NCBI GenBank assembly: GCA_014843695.1
Contig: CM026400.1
Span: forward strand, 43,730,622 to 43,794,621
From: Archivesica marissinica
Lineage: Eukaryota; Mollusca; Bivalvia; Venerida; Vesicomyidae
Reading direction: 5' to 3'
Length of the DNA stretch: 64,000 bases
Under the pieces are notes generated by a model that ran no database searches, was not told the origin of the DNA, and worked only from the letters and a program-made list of their open reading frames with translations. This document shows positions 12,001 through 27,047 of the stretch, one piece after another (the first letter of the stretch is position 1; every line of letters begins with the position of its first letter). The position numbers were made by a program, and so were the translations under genes.

Positions 12001-15000
12001 GTGTTCCTGTATACCACACATGGGCAAACTGTGTCCCTGTATACATCACATGGGCAAACTGTGTTCCTGTATACCGCACATGGGCAAACTGTGTCCCTGT
12101 ATACCGCACATGGGCAAACTGTGTCCCTGTATACCGAACATGGGCAAACTGTGTCCCTGTATACCGCACATGGGCAAACTGTGTTCCTGTATACCGCACA
12201 TGGGCAAATGTGTATACGCACATGGGCAAACTGTGTCCTGTACATCACATGGGCAAACTGTGTTCCTGTATACCGAACATGGGCAAACTGTGTTGTATAC
12301 ACAGGGCAAACTGTGTTCCTGTATACCGCACATGGGCAAACTGTGTCCTCCGCACATGGGCAAACTGTGTCCCTGTATACCACACATGGGCAAACTGTGT
12401 TCCTGTATATCGCACATGGGCAAACTGTGTTCCTGTATACCACACATGGGCAAACTGTGTCCCGTATACATCACATGGGCAAACGTTGTGGGCAAACTGT
12501 GTCCCTGTATATCGCACATGGGCAAACTGTGTCCCTGTATATCACACACGGGCAAACTGTGTCCCTGTATATCACACACGGTAAACTGTGTTCCTGTATA
12601 CCACACACGGGCAAACTGTGTCCCTGTATACTGCACATGGGCAAACTGTGTTCCTGTATACCGCACATGGGCAAACTGTGTCCCTGTATATCACACATGG
12701 GCAAACTGTGTCCCTGTATACCGCACATGGGCAAACTGTGTCCTGTATACCACATGGGCAAACTGTGTTCCTGTATGTCCCTGTATACCACACATGGGCA
12801 AACTGTGTCCCGTATACATCACATGGGCAAACTGTGTTCCTGTATATCGCACATGGGCAAACTGTGTCCCTGTATACCGAACATGGGCAAACTGTGTCCC
12901 TGTATACCGAACATGGGCAAAACCGTGAGCCTGTATACCGCACATGGGCAAACTGTGTCCCTGTATACCGCACATGGGCAAACTGTGTTCCTGTATACAT
13001 CACATGGGCAAACTGTGTCCCTGTATACCGCACATGGGCAAACTGTGTTCCTGTATACATCACATGGGCAAACTGTGTCCCTGTATACCGCACATGGGCA
13101 AACTGTGTTCCTGTATATCGCACATGGGCAAACTGTGTTCCTGTATACCACACATGGGCAAACTGTGTCCCGTATACATCACATGGGCAAACTGTGTTCC
13201 GTATACCGCACATGGGCAAACTGTGTCCCTGTATATCACACACGGGCAAACTGTGTCCCTGTATATCACACACGGGCAAACTGTGTCCCTGTATATCACA
13301 CACGGGCAAACTGTGTTCCTGTATACCACACACGGGCAAACTGTGTCCCTGTATACTGCACATGGGCAAACTGTGTCCCTGTATACCGCACATGGGCAAA
13401 CTGTGTTCCTGTATACCGCACATGGGCAAACTGTGTTCCTGTATACCACACATGGGCAAACTGTGTCCCGTATACATCACATGGGCAAACTGTGTTCCGT
13501 ATACCGCACATGGGCAAACTGTGTCCCTGTATATCGCACACGGGCAAACTGTGTCCCTGTATATCACACACGGGCAAACTGTGTCCCTGTATATCACACA
13601 CGGGAAACTGTGTTCCTGTATACCACACATGGGCAAACTGTGTCCCTGTATACTGCACATGGGCAAACTGTGTTCCTGTATACCGCACATGGGCAAACTG
13701 TGTCCCTGTATATCACAAACGGGCAAACTGTGTCCCTGTATACCGCACATGGGCAAACTGTGTCCCTGTATACCTCACATGGGCAAACTGTGTTCCTGTA
13801 TACCGCACATGGGCAAACTGTCCCTGTATACCACACATGGGCAAACTGTGTCCCGTATACATCACATGGGCAAACTGTGTTCCTGTATATATCGCACATG
13901 GGCAAACTGTGTCCCTGTATACCGAACATGGGCAAACTGTGTCCCTGTATACCGAACATGGGCAAACTGTGTCCCTGTATACCGCACATGAGCAAACTGT
14001 ATACCGCACATGGGCAAACTGTGTCCCTGTATACTGCACATGGGCAAACTGTGTTCCTGTATACATCACATGGGCAAACTGTGTCCCTGTATACCGCACA
14101 TGGGCAAACTGTGTTCCTGTATACATCACATGGGCAAACTGTGTCCCTGTATACCGCACATGGGCAAACTGTGTTCCTGTATATCGCACATGGGCAAACT
14201 GTGTTCCTGTATACCACACATGGGCAAACTGTGTCCCGTATACATCACATGGGCAAACTGTGTTCCGTATACCGCACATGGGCAAACTGTGTCCCTGTAT
14301 ATCACACACGGGCAAACTGTGTCCCTGTATATCACACATGGGCAAACTGTATTCCTGTATACCACACACGGGCAAACTGTGTCCCTGTATACTGCACATG
14401 GGCAAACTGTGTCCCTGTATACTGCACATGGGCAAACTGTGTCCCTGTATACATCACATGGCAAACTGTGTCCCTGTATACCGCACATGGGCAATCTGTG
14501 TTCCTGTATACATCACATGGGCAAACTGTGTCCCTGTATACATCATATGGGCAAACTGTATACCGCACATGGGCAAACTGTGTCCCTGTATATCGCACAT
14601 GAGCAAACTGTGTTCCTGTATACTGCACATGAGCAAACTGTGTCCCTGTATACCGCACATGAGCAAACTGTGTTCCTGTATACTGCACATGGGCAAACTG
14701 TCTTCCTGTATACCGCACATGGGCAAACTGTGTTCCTGTATACCACACATGGGCAAACTGTGTCCCGTATACATCACATGGGCAAACTGTGTTCCTGTAT
14801 ATCGCACATGGGCAAACTGTGTCCCTGTATACCGAACATGGGCAAACTGTGTCCCTGTATACCGCACATGAGCAAACTGTGTTCCTGTATACCGCACATG
14901 AGCAAACTGTGTTCCTGTATACCGCACATGGGCAAACTGTGTCCCTGTATACAGAACATGGGCAAACTGTGTCCCTGTATACCGAACATGGGCAAACTGT

Positions 15001-18000
15001 GTCCCTGTATACCGCACATGAGCAAACTGTATACCGCACATGGGTAAACTGTGTCCCTGTATACCAAACATGGGCAAACTGTGTTCCTGTATACCGCACA
15101 TGGGCAAACTGTGTTCCTGTATACCACACACGGGCAAACTGTGTCCTTGTATACCACACATGGGCAAACTGTGTCCCTGTATACCACACACGGGCAAACT
15201 GTGTCCCTGTATACCGCACATGGGCAAACTGTGTCCCGTATACATCACATGGGCAAACTGTGTTCCTGTATATATCGCACATGGGCAAACTGTGTCCCTG
15301 TATACCGAACATGGGCAAACTGTGTCCCTGTATACCGAACATGGGCAAACTGTGTCCCTGTATACCGCACATGGGCAAACTGTGTCCCTGTATACCGCAC
15401 ATGGGCAAACTGTGTTCCTGTATACCGCACATGGGCAAACTGTGTCCCTGTATACCGCACATGGGCAAACTGTGTCCTGTATACCGCACATGGGCAAACT
15501 GTGTCCCTGTACATCACATGGGCAAACTGTGTTCCTGTATACCGCACATGGGCAAACTGTGTTCCTGTATACCGCACATGGGCAAACTGTGTTCCTGTAT
15601 ACATCACATGGGCAAACTGTGTTCCTGTATACCGCACATGGGCAAACTGTGTCCCTGTATACATCACATGGCAAACTGTGTCCCTGTATACCGCACATGG
15701 GCAAACTGTGTTCCTGTATACCGCACATGGGCAAACTGTGTTCCTGTATACATCACATGGGCAAACTGTGTTCCTGTATACCGAACATGGGCAAACTGTG
15801 TTCCTGTATACCGCACATGGGCAAACTGTGTTCCTGTATACCGCACATGGGCAAACTGTGTTCCTGTATACCACACATGGGCAAACTGTGTTCCTGTATA
15901 CCGCACATGGGCAAACTGTGTTCCTGTATATCGCACATGGGCAAACTGTGTTCCTGTATACCACACATGGGCAAACTGTGTCCCGTATACATCACATGGG
16001 CAAACTGTGTTCCGTATACCGCACATGGGCAAACTGTGTCCCTGTATATCGCACACGGGCAAACTGTGTCCCTGTATATCACACACGGGCAAACTGTGTT
16101 CCTGTATACCACACATGGGCAAACTGTGTCCCTGTATACCGCACATGGGCAAACTGTGTTCCTGTATACCGCACATGGGCAAACTGTTCCCTGTATATCA
16201 CAAGGGCAAACTGTGTCCCTGTATACCGCACATGGGCAAACTGTGTCCCTGTATACCGCACATGGGCAAACTGTGTCCCTGTATACCACATGGGCAAACT
16301 GTGTTCCTGTATACCGCACATGGGCAAACTGTGCCTGTATACCACACATGGGCAAACTGTGTCCCGTATACATCACATGGGCAAACTGTGTTCCGTATAC
16401 CGCACATGGGCAAACTGTGTCCCTGTATATCACACACGGGCAAACTGTGTCCCTGTATATCACACACGGGCAAACTGTGTCCCTGTATATCACACACGTG
16501 CAAACTGTGTTCCTGTATACCGCACATGGGCAAACTGTGTCCCTGTATACCGCACATGGGCAAACTGTGTTCCTGTATACCGCACATGGGCAAACTGTGT
16601 CCCTGTATATCACACATGGGCAAACTGTGTCCCTGTATACCACACATGGGCAAACTGTGTTCCTGTATACATCACATGGGCAAACTGTGTTCCTGTATAC
16701 CACACATGGGCAAACTGTCCCTGTATACATCACATGGGCAAACTGTGTTCCTGTATACCACACATGGGCAAACTGTGTCCCTGTATACATCACATGGCAA
16801 ACTGTGTCCCTGTATACATCACATGGGCAAACTGTGTTCCTGTATACCGCACATGGGCAAACTGTGTCCCTGTATACCCACATGGGCAAACTGTGTCCCT
16901 GTATACCGCACATGGGCAAACTGTGTTCCTGTATATTCGCACATGGGCAAACTGTGTCCCTGTATACCGACATGGGCAAACTGTGTCCCTGTATACCCAC
17001 ATGGGCAACTGTATACCGCACATGGGCAAACTGTGTCCCTGTATACCGAACATGGGCAAACTGTGTCCTGTATACCGCACATGGGCTGTATACCGCACAT
17101 GGGCAAACTGTGTCCCTGTATACCACATGGGCAAACTGTGTTCCTGTATACCGCACATGGGCAAACTGTGTTCCTGTATACAGCACATGGGCAAACTGTG
17201 TTCCTGTATACCGCACATGGGCAAACTGTGTTCCTGTATATCGCACATGGGCAAACTGTGTTCCTGTATACCACACATGGGCAAACTGTGTCCCGTATAC
17301 ATCACATGGGCAAACTGTGTTCCGTATACCGCACATGGGCAAACTGTGTCCCTGTATATCACACACGGGCAAACTGTGTCCCTGTATATCACACACGGGC
17401 AAACTGTGTTCCTGTATACCACACACGGGCAAACTGTGTCCCTGTATACTGCACATGGGCAAACTGTGTCCCTGTATACCGCACATGGGCAAACTGTGTC
17501 CCTGTATACATCACATGGCAAACTGTGTCCCTGTATACCGCACATGGGCAATCTGTGTTCCTGTATACATCAATGGGCAAACTGTATACCGCACATGGGC
17601 AAACTGTGTCCCTGTATATCGCACATGGGCAAACTGTGTTCCTGTATACCACACATGGGCAAACTGTGTCCCGTATACATCACATGGGCAAACTGTGTTC
17701 CTGTATATCGCACATGGGCAAACTGTGTCCCTGTATACCGCACATGGGCAAACTGTGTCCCTGTATACCGCACATGGGCAAACTGTGTCCCTGTATATCG
17801 CACATGGGCAAACTGTGTTCCTGTATACCACACATGGGCAAACTGTGTCCCGTATACATCACATGGGCAAACTGTGTTCCGTATACCGCACATGGGCAAA
17901 CTGTGTCCCTGTATATCGCACACGGGCAAACTGTGTCCCTGTATATCACACACGGGCAAACTGTGTCCCTGTATATCACACACGGGCAAACTGTGTTCCT

Positions 18001-21000
18001 GTATACCACACACGGGCAAACTGTGTCCCTGTATACTGCACATGGGCAAACTGTGTTCCTGTATACCGCACACGGGCAAACTGTTCCCTGTATATCACAA
18101 CGGGCAAACTGTGTCCTGTATATCACACACGGGCAAACTGTGTCCCTGTATACCGCACATGGGCAAACTGTGTCCCTGTATACCGCACATGGGCAAACTG
18201 TGTTCCTGTATACCGCACATGGGCAAACTGTGTTCCTGTATACCGCACATGGGCAAACTGTGTTCCTGTATACCGCACATGGGCAAACTGTGTTCCTGTA
18301 TACCACACATGGGCAAACTGTGTTCCTGTATACATCACATGGGCAAACTGTGTCCCTGTATACATCATATGGGCAAACTGTGTTCCTGTATACCGCACAT
18401 GGGCAAACTGTGTCCCTGTATACATCACATGGGCAAACTGTGTTCCTGTATATCCACATGGGCAAACTGTGTCCCTGTATACCACACATGGGCAAACTGT
18501 GTCCCGTATACATCACATGGGCAAACTGTGTTCCTGTATATCGCACATGGGCAAACTGTGTCCCTGTATACCGAACATGGGCAAACTGTGTCCCTGTATA
18601 CCGAACATGGGCAAACTGTGTCCCTGTATACCGCACATGAGCAAACTGTATACCGCACATGGGAAACTGTGTCCCTGTATACCGCACATGGGCAAACTGT
18701 GTTCCTGTATACCGCACATGGGCAAACTGTGTTCCTGTATACCGCACATGGGCAAACTGTGTTCCTGTATATCGCACATGGGCAAACTGTGTTCCTGTAT
18801 ACCACACATGGGCAAACTGTGTCCCTGTATACATCACATGGGCAAACTGTGTTCCTGTATACCGCACATGGGCAAACTGTGTCCCTGTATATCACACATG
18901 GGCAAACTGTGTTCCTGTATACCACACATGGGCAAACTGTGTCCCTGTATACTGCACATGGGCAAACTGTGTCCCTGTATACCGCACATGGGCAAACTGT
19001 GTCCCTGTATACCGCACATGGGCAAACTGTGTTCCTGTATACATCACATGGGCAAACTGTGTTCCTGTATACCACACATGGGCAAACTGTGTCCCTGTAT
19101 ACATCACATGGCAAACTGTGTCCCTGTATACCGCACATGGGCAAACTGTGTTCCTGTATACATCACATGGGCAAACTGTGTTCCTGTATATCGCACATGG
19201 GCAAACTGTGTCCCGTATACATCACATGGGCAAACTGTGTTCCTGTATACCGCACATGGGCAAACTGTGTTCCTGTATATCGCACATGGGCAAACTGTGT
19301 CCCTGTATACCGAACATGGGCAAACTGTGTCCCTGTATACCGCACATGGGCAAACTGTGTCCCTGTATACCGCACATGAGCAAACTGTGTTCCTGTATAC
19401 CGCACATGGGCAAACTGTGTCCCTGTATACCGCACATGGGCAAACTGTGTTCCTGTATACCGCACATGGGCAAACTGTGTTCCTGTATACCGCACATGGG
19501 CAAACTGTGTTCCTGTATACCGCACATGGGCAAACTGTGTTCCTGTATATCGCACATGGGCAAACTGTGTTCCTGTATACCACACATGGGCAAACTGTGT
19601 CCCGTATACATCACATGGGCAAACTGTGTTCCGTATACCGCACATGGGCAAACTGTGTCCCTGTATATCACACACGGGCAAACTGTGTCCCTGTATATCA
19701 CACACGGGCAAACTGTGTCCCTGTATATCACACACGGGCAAACTGTGTTCCTGTATACCACACACGGGCAAACTGTGTCCCTGTATACTGCACATGGGCA
19801 AACTGTGTTCCTGTATACCGCACACGGGCAAACTGTATCCCTGTATATCACAAACGGGCAAACTGTGTCCTGTATATCACACACGGGCAAACTGTGTCCC
19901 TGTATACCGCACATGGGCAAACTGTGTCCCTGTATACCGCACATGGGCAAACTGTGTTCCTGTATACCGCACATGGGCAAACTGTGTTCCTGTATACCGC
20001 ACATGGGCAAACTGTGTTCCTGTATATCGCACATGGGCAAACTGTGTTCCTGTATACCACACATGGGCAAACTGTGTTCCTGTATACATCACATGGGCAA
20101 ACTGTGTCCCTGTATACATCATATGGGCAAACTGTGTTCCTGTATACCGCACATGGGCAAACTGTGTCCCTGTATACCACACATGGGCAAACTGTGTCCC
20201 GTATACATCACATGGGCAAACTGTGTTCCTGTATATATCGCACATGGGCAAACTGTGTCCCTGTATACCGAACATGGGCAAACTGTGTCCCTGTATACCG
20301 AACATGGGCAAACTGTGTCCCTGTATACCGCACATGAGCAAACTGTATACCGCACATGGGTAAACTGTGTCCCTGTATACCAAACAGGGCAAACTGTGTT
20401 CCTGTATACCGCACATGGGCAAACTGTGTTCCTGTATACTGCACATGGGCAAACTGTGTTCCTGTATATCGCACATGGGCAAACTGTGTTCCTGTATATC
20501 ACACACGGGCAAACTGTGTCCCTGTATATCACACACGGGCAAACTGTGTCCCTGTATATCACACACGGGCAAACTGTGTTCCTGTATACCACACACGGGC
20601 AAACTGTGTCCCTGTATACTGCACATGGGCAAACTGTGTCCCTGTATACCGCACATGGGCAAACTGTGTCCCTGTATACCGCACATGGGCAAACTGTGTT
20701 CCTGTATACATCACATGGGCAAACTGTGTTCCTGTATACCACACATGGGCAATCTGTGTTCCTGTATACCACACATGGGCAAACTGTGTCCCGTATACAT
20801 GACATGGGCAAACTGTGTTCCTGTATATATCGCACATGGGCAAACTGTGTCCCTGTATACTGAACATGGGCAAACTGTGTCCCTGTATACCGAACATGGG
20901 CAAACTGTGTCCCTGTATACCGCACATGAGCAAACTGTATACCGCACATGGGTAAACTGTGTCCCTGTATACCAAACATGGGCAAACTGTGTTCCTGTAT

Positions 21001-24000
21001 ACCGCACATGGGCAAACTGTGTTCCTGTATACTGCACATGGGCAAACTGTGTCCCGTATACATCACATGGGCAAACTGTGTTCCGTATACCGCACATGGG
21101 CAAACTGTGTCCCTGTATATCACACACGGGCAAACTGTGTCCCTGTATATCACACACGGGCAAACTGTATTCCTGTATACCACACACGGGCAAACTGTGT
21201 CCCTGTATACTGCACATGGCAAACTGTGTCCCTGTATACCGCTCATGGGCAATCTGTGTTCCTGTATACATCACATAGGCAAACTGTGTCCCTGTATATT
21301 GCACATGGGCAAACTGTGTCCCGCACATGGGCAAACTGTGTCCCTGTATATTGCACATGGGCAAACTGTATACCGCACATGGGCAAACTGTGTTCCTGTA
21401 TATTGCACATGGGCAAACTGTATACCGCACATGGGCAAACTGTGTTCCTGTATACCAAACAAGGGCAAACTGTGTTCCTGTATACCACACATGGGCAAAC
21501 TGTGTCCCGTATACATCACATGGGCAAACTGTGTTCCTGTATATCGCACATGGGCAAACTGTGTCCCTGTATACCGAACATGGGCAAACTGTGTCCCTGT
21601 ATACCGAACATGGGCAAACTGTGTCCCTGTATACCGCACATGAGCAAACTGTGTTCCTGTATACCGCACATGGGCAAACTGTGTTCCTGTATACCGCACA
21701 TGGGCAAACTGTGTTCCTGTATATCGCACATGGGCAAACTGTGTTCCTGTATACCACACATGGGCAAACTGTGTCCCGTATACATCACATGGGCAAACTG
21801 TGTTCCGTATACCGCACATGGGCAAACTGTGTCCCTGTATATCGCACACGGGCAAACTGTGTCCCTGTATATCACACACGGGCAAACTGTGTCCCTGTAT
21901 ATCACACACGGGCAAACTGTGTTCCTGTATACCACACACGGGCAAACTGTGTCCCTGTATACTGCACATGGGCAAACTGTGTCCCTGTATACCGCACATG
22001 GGCAAACTGTGTCCCTGTATACCGCACATGGGCAAACTGTGTTCCTGTATACATCACATGGGCAAACTGTGTTCCTGTATACCACACATGGGCAATCTGT
22101 GTTCCTGTATACATCACATGGGCAAACTGTGTCCCTGTATACATCATATGGGCAAACTGTGTTCCTGTATACCGCACATGGGCAAACTGTGTCCCTGTAT
22201 ATCGCACATGGGCAAACTGTGTTCCTGTATACCACACATGGGCAAACTGTGTCCCGTATACATCACATGGGCAAACTGTGTTCCTGTATATCGCACATGG
22301 GCAAACTGTGTCCCTGTATACCGAACATGGGCAAACTGTGTTCCTGTATACCACACATGGGCAAACTGTGTCCCGTATACATCACATGGGCAAACTGTGT
22401 TCCTGTATATCGCACATGGGCAAACTGTGTCCCTGTATACCGAACATGGGCAAACTGTGTCCCTGTATACCACACATGGGCAAACTGTGTTCCTGTATAC
22501 CGCACATGGGCAAACTGTGTCCCTGTATACATCACATGGGCAAACTGTGTTCCTGTATACCGCACATGGGCAAACTGTGTCCCTGTATACCACACATGGG
22601 CAAACTGTGTCCCTGTATATCACACATGGGCAAACTGTGTCCCTGTATATCACACATGGGCAAACTGTGTTCCTGTATACCACACATGGGCAAACTGTGT
22701 CCCTGTATACCGCACATGGGCAAACTGTGTCCCTGTATACCGCACATGGGCAAACTGTGTCCCTGTATACCGCACATGGGCAAACTGTGTTCCTGTATAC
22801 ATCACATGGGCAAACTGTGTCCCTGTATACATCACATGGCAAACTGTGTCCCTGTATACCGCACATGGGCAAACTGTGTTCCTGTATACCACACATGGGC
22901 AAACTGTGTCCCTGTATATCACACATGGGCAAACTGTGTCCCTGTATACCGCACATGGGCAAACTGTGTTCCTGTATACCGCACATGGGCAAACTGTGTT
23001 CCTGTATACCGCACATGGGCAAACTGTGTTCCTGTATACCGCACATGGGCAAACTGTGTTCCTGTATATCGCACATGGGCAAACTGTGTTCCTGTATACC
23101 ACACATGGGCAAACTGTGTCCCGTATACATCACATGGGCAAACTGTGTTCCGTATACCGCACATGGGCAAACTGTGTCCCTGTATATCGCACACGGGCAA
23201 ACTGTGTCCCTGTATATCACACACGGGCAAACTGTGTCCCTGTATATCACACACGGGCAAACTGTGTTCCTGTATACCACACACGGGCAAACTGTGTCCC
23301 TGTATACTGCACATGGGCAAACTGTGTTCCTGTATACCGCACATGGGCAAACTGTGTCCCTGTATATCACACATGGGCAAACTGTGTCCCTGTATACACA
23401 CATGGGCAAACTGTGTCCCTGTATACCGCACATGGGCAAACTGTGTTCCTGTATACCACACATGGGCAAACTGTGTTCCTGTATACCGCACATGGGCAAA
23501 CTGTGTTCCTGTATACCGCACATGGGCAAACTGTGTTCCTGTATATCGCACATGGGCAAACTGTGTTCCTGTATACCACACATGGGCAAACTGTGTTCCT
23601 GTATACATCACATGGGCAAACTGTGTCCCTGTATACATCATATGGGCAAACTGTGTTCCTGTATACCGCACATGGGCAAACTGTGTCCCTGTATACCACA
23701 CATGGGCAAACTGTGTCCCGTATACATCACATGGGCAAACTGTGTTCCTGTATATCGCACATGGGCAAACTGTGTCCCTGTATACCGAACATGGGCAAAC
23801 TGTGTCCCTGTATACCGAACATGGGCAAACTGTGTCCCTGTATACCGCACATGAGCAAACTGTATACCGCACATGGGAAACTGTGTCCCTGTATACCACA
23901 CATGGGCAAACTGTGTTCCTGTATACCGCACATGGGCAAACTGTGTTCCTGTATACCGCACATGGGCAAACTGTGTTCCTGTATATCGCACATGGGCAAA

Positions 24001-27000
24001 CTGTGTTCCTGTATATCACACATGGGCAAACTGTGTCCCTGTATATCACACACGGGCAAACTGTGTCCCTGTATATCACACATGGGCAAACTGTGTTCCT
24101 GTATACCACACATGGGCAAACTGTGTCCCTGTATACTGCACATGGGCAAACTGTGTCCCTGTATACCGCACATGGGCAAACTGTGTCCCTGTATACCGCA
24201 CATGGGCAAACTGTGTTCCTGTATACATCACATGGGCAAACTGTGTTCCTGTATACCGCACATGGGCAAACTGTGTTCCTGTATACCACACATGGGCAAA
24301 CTGTGTCCCTTATACATCACATGGGCAAACTGTGTTCCTGTATATCGCACATGGGCAAACTGTGTCCCTGTATACCGCACATGGGCAAACTGTGTCCCTG
24401 TATACCGCACATGGGCAAACTGTGTTCCTGTATACCGCACATGGGCAAACTGTGTCCCTGTATACCGCACATGGGCAAACTGTGTTCCTGTATACCGCAC
24501 ATGGGCAAACTGTGTTCCTGTATACCGCACATGGGCAAACTGTGTTCCTGTATACCACATGGGCAAACTGTGTTCCTGTATACCGCACATGGGCAAACTG
24601 TGTTCCTGTATACCACACATGGGCAAACTGTGTCCCTGTATACATCACATGGGCAAACTGTGTTCCTGTATACCGCACATGGGCAAACTGTGTCCCTGTA
24701 TACATCACATGGGCAAACTGTGTTCCTGTATACACACATGGGCAAACTGTGTCCCTGTATACACACATGGGCAAACTGTGTTCCTGTATACCACACATGG
24801 CAAACTGTGTCCCTGTATACCGCACATGGGCAAACTGTGTTCCTGTATACCGCACATGGGCAAACTGTGTCCCTGTATACCACAATGGGCAAACTGTGTC
24901 CTGTATACACACATGGGCAAACTGTGTTCCTGTATACCGCACATGGGCAAACTGTGTCCCTGTATACCAACATGGGCAAACTGTGTTCCTGTATACCACA
25001 CATGGGCAAACTGTGTGTGTGTGTGTTACGCACATGGGCAAACTGTGTTCCTGTATACCACACATGGGCAAATTGTCCCTGTATACATCATATGGGCAAA
25101 CTGTGTTCCTGTATACCGCACATGGGCAAACTGTGTCCCTGTATACATCACATGGGCAAACTGTGTTCCTGTATACCACACATGGGTAAACTGTGTTCCT
25201 GTATACCGCACATGGGCAAACTGTATCCCGTATACATCACATGGGCAAACTGTGTTCCTGTATACCACACATGGGTAAACTGTGTTCCTGTATACCGCAC
25301 ATGGGCAAACTGTGTCCCTGTATACATCACATGGGTAAACTGTGTTCCTGTATACATCACATGGGCAAACTGTGTGTATGTGTGTAACTGTGTCCCTGTA
25401 TACCACATGGGCAAACTGTGTTCCTGTATACCACACATGGGCAAACTGTGTTTTGTGTTACTGCACATGGGCAAACTGTGTTCCTGTATACCGCACATGG
25501 GCAAATTGTCCCTGTATACATCACATGGGCAAACTGTGTTCCTGTATACCACACATGGGCAAACTGTGTCCCTGTATACATCACATGGGCAAACTGTGTT
25601 CCTGTATACCACACATGGGCAAACTGTGTTCCTGTATACCGCACATGGGCAAACTGTGTCCCGTATACATCACATGGGCAAACTGTGTTCCTGTATACCG
25701 CACATGGGCAAACTGTGTTCCTGTATACACACATGGGCAAACTGTGTCCCTGTATCCACACATGGGCAAACTGTGTTCCTGTATACCGCACATGGGCAAA
25801 CTGTGTCCCTGTATACGACATGGGCAAACTGTGTTCCTGTATACCGCACATGGGCAAACTGTGTCCCTGTATACTCACATGGGCAAACTGTGTCCCTGTA
25901 TACCGCACATGGGCAAACTGTGTTCCTGTATACGCACATGGGCAAACTGTTCGTCACATGGGCAAACTGTGTTCCTGTATACCGCACATGGGCAAACTGT
26001 GTTCCTGTATACCGCACATGGGCAAACTGTGTTCCTGTATACGCACATGGGCAAACTGTGTCCCTGTATACATCACATGGGCAAACTGTGTCCCTGTATA
26101 CCGCACATGGGCAAACTGTGTCCCTGTATATCCACATGGGCAAACTGTGTTCCTGTATACCACACATGGGCAAACTGTGTTCCTGTATACCACACATGGG
26201 CAAACTGTGTCCCTGTATACCGCACATGGGCAAACTGTGTCCCTGTATACCGCACATGGGCAAACTGTGTTCCTGTATACATCACATGGGCAAACTGTGT
26301 TCCTGTATACCGCACATGGGCAAACTGTGTCCCTGTATACATCACATGGGCAAACTGTGTCCCTGTATACCGCACATGGGCAAACTGTGTTCCTGTATAC
26401 ATCACATGGGCAAACTGTGTTCCTGTATACCGCACATGGGCAAACTGTGTCCCTGTATATCGCACATGGGCAAACTGTGTTCCTGTATACCACACATGGG
26501 CAAACTGTGTCCCGTATACATCACATGGGCAAACTGTGTCCCTGTATACCGCACATGGGCAAACTGTGTCCCTGTATACCGCACATGGGCAAACTGTGTT
26601 CCTGTATACCGCACATGGGCAAACTGTGTCCCTGTATACCGCACATGGGCAAACTGTGTCCCTGTATACCGCACATGGGCAAACTGTGTCCCTGTATACC
26701 GCACATGGGCAAACTGTGTTCCTGTATACATCACATGGGCAAACTGTGTTCCTGTATACCACACATGGGCAAACTGTGTCCCTGTATACATCACATGGGC
26801 AAACTGTGTTCCTGTATACCGCACATGGGCAAACTGTGTCCCTGTATACATCACATGGGCAAACTGTGTTCCTGTATATCACACATGGGCAAACTGTGTC
26901 CCTGTATACATCACATGGGCAAACTGTGTTCCTGTATACCGCACATGGGCAAACTGTGTTCCTGTATACCGCACATGGGCAAACTGTGTCCCTGTATACC

Positions 27001-27047
27001 GCACATGGGCAAACTGTGTTCCTGTATACCTCACATGGGCAAACTGT
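9011..27047. repeat. 30-bp minisatellite, main 18-kb block
   Basis: About 600 units of the same 30-bp family as 1-1626. The left edge units are diverged (CATATGGCC, CCTGGATACC), as is usual at array ends. Internal sub-blocks recur: a run of CCCGTATAC (short unit), GTTCCGTATACC (short unit) and several ATATCACACACGGG units appears many times (for example near 9990, 13170, 15985, 17850, 19600, 21775 and 23120). A shared deletion junction, GAGCAAACTGTATACCGC, occurs at about 10541, 13990, 15020, 18639, 20336, 20928 and 23853. The right third (about 24700-25960) has many truncated units and two small TG expansions (about 25013 and 25373). The dominant unit has no stop in any of six frames, which gives very long overlapping open frames that I do not regard as genes. 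Confidence 0.97.

Noticed and set aside
9011..27047. CRISPR-like appearance (hundreds of ~30-bp direct repeats)
   Set aside because: Repeats are head to tail with no unique spacers, and the context is a eukaryotic intron-containing gene. It is a minisatellite.
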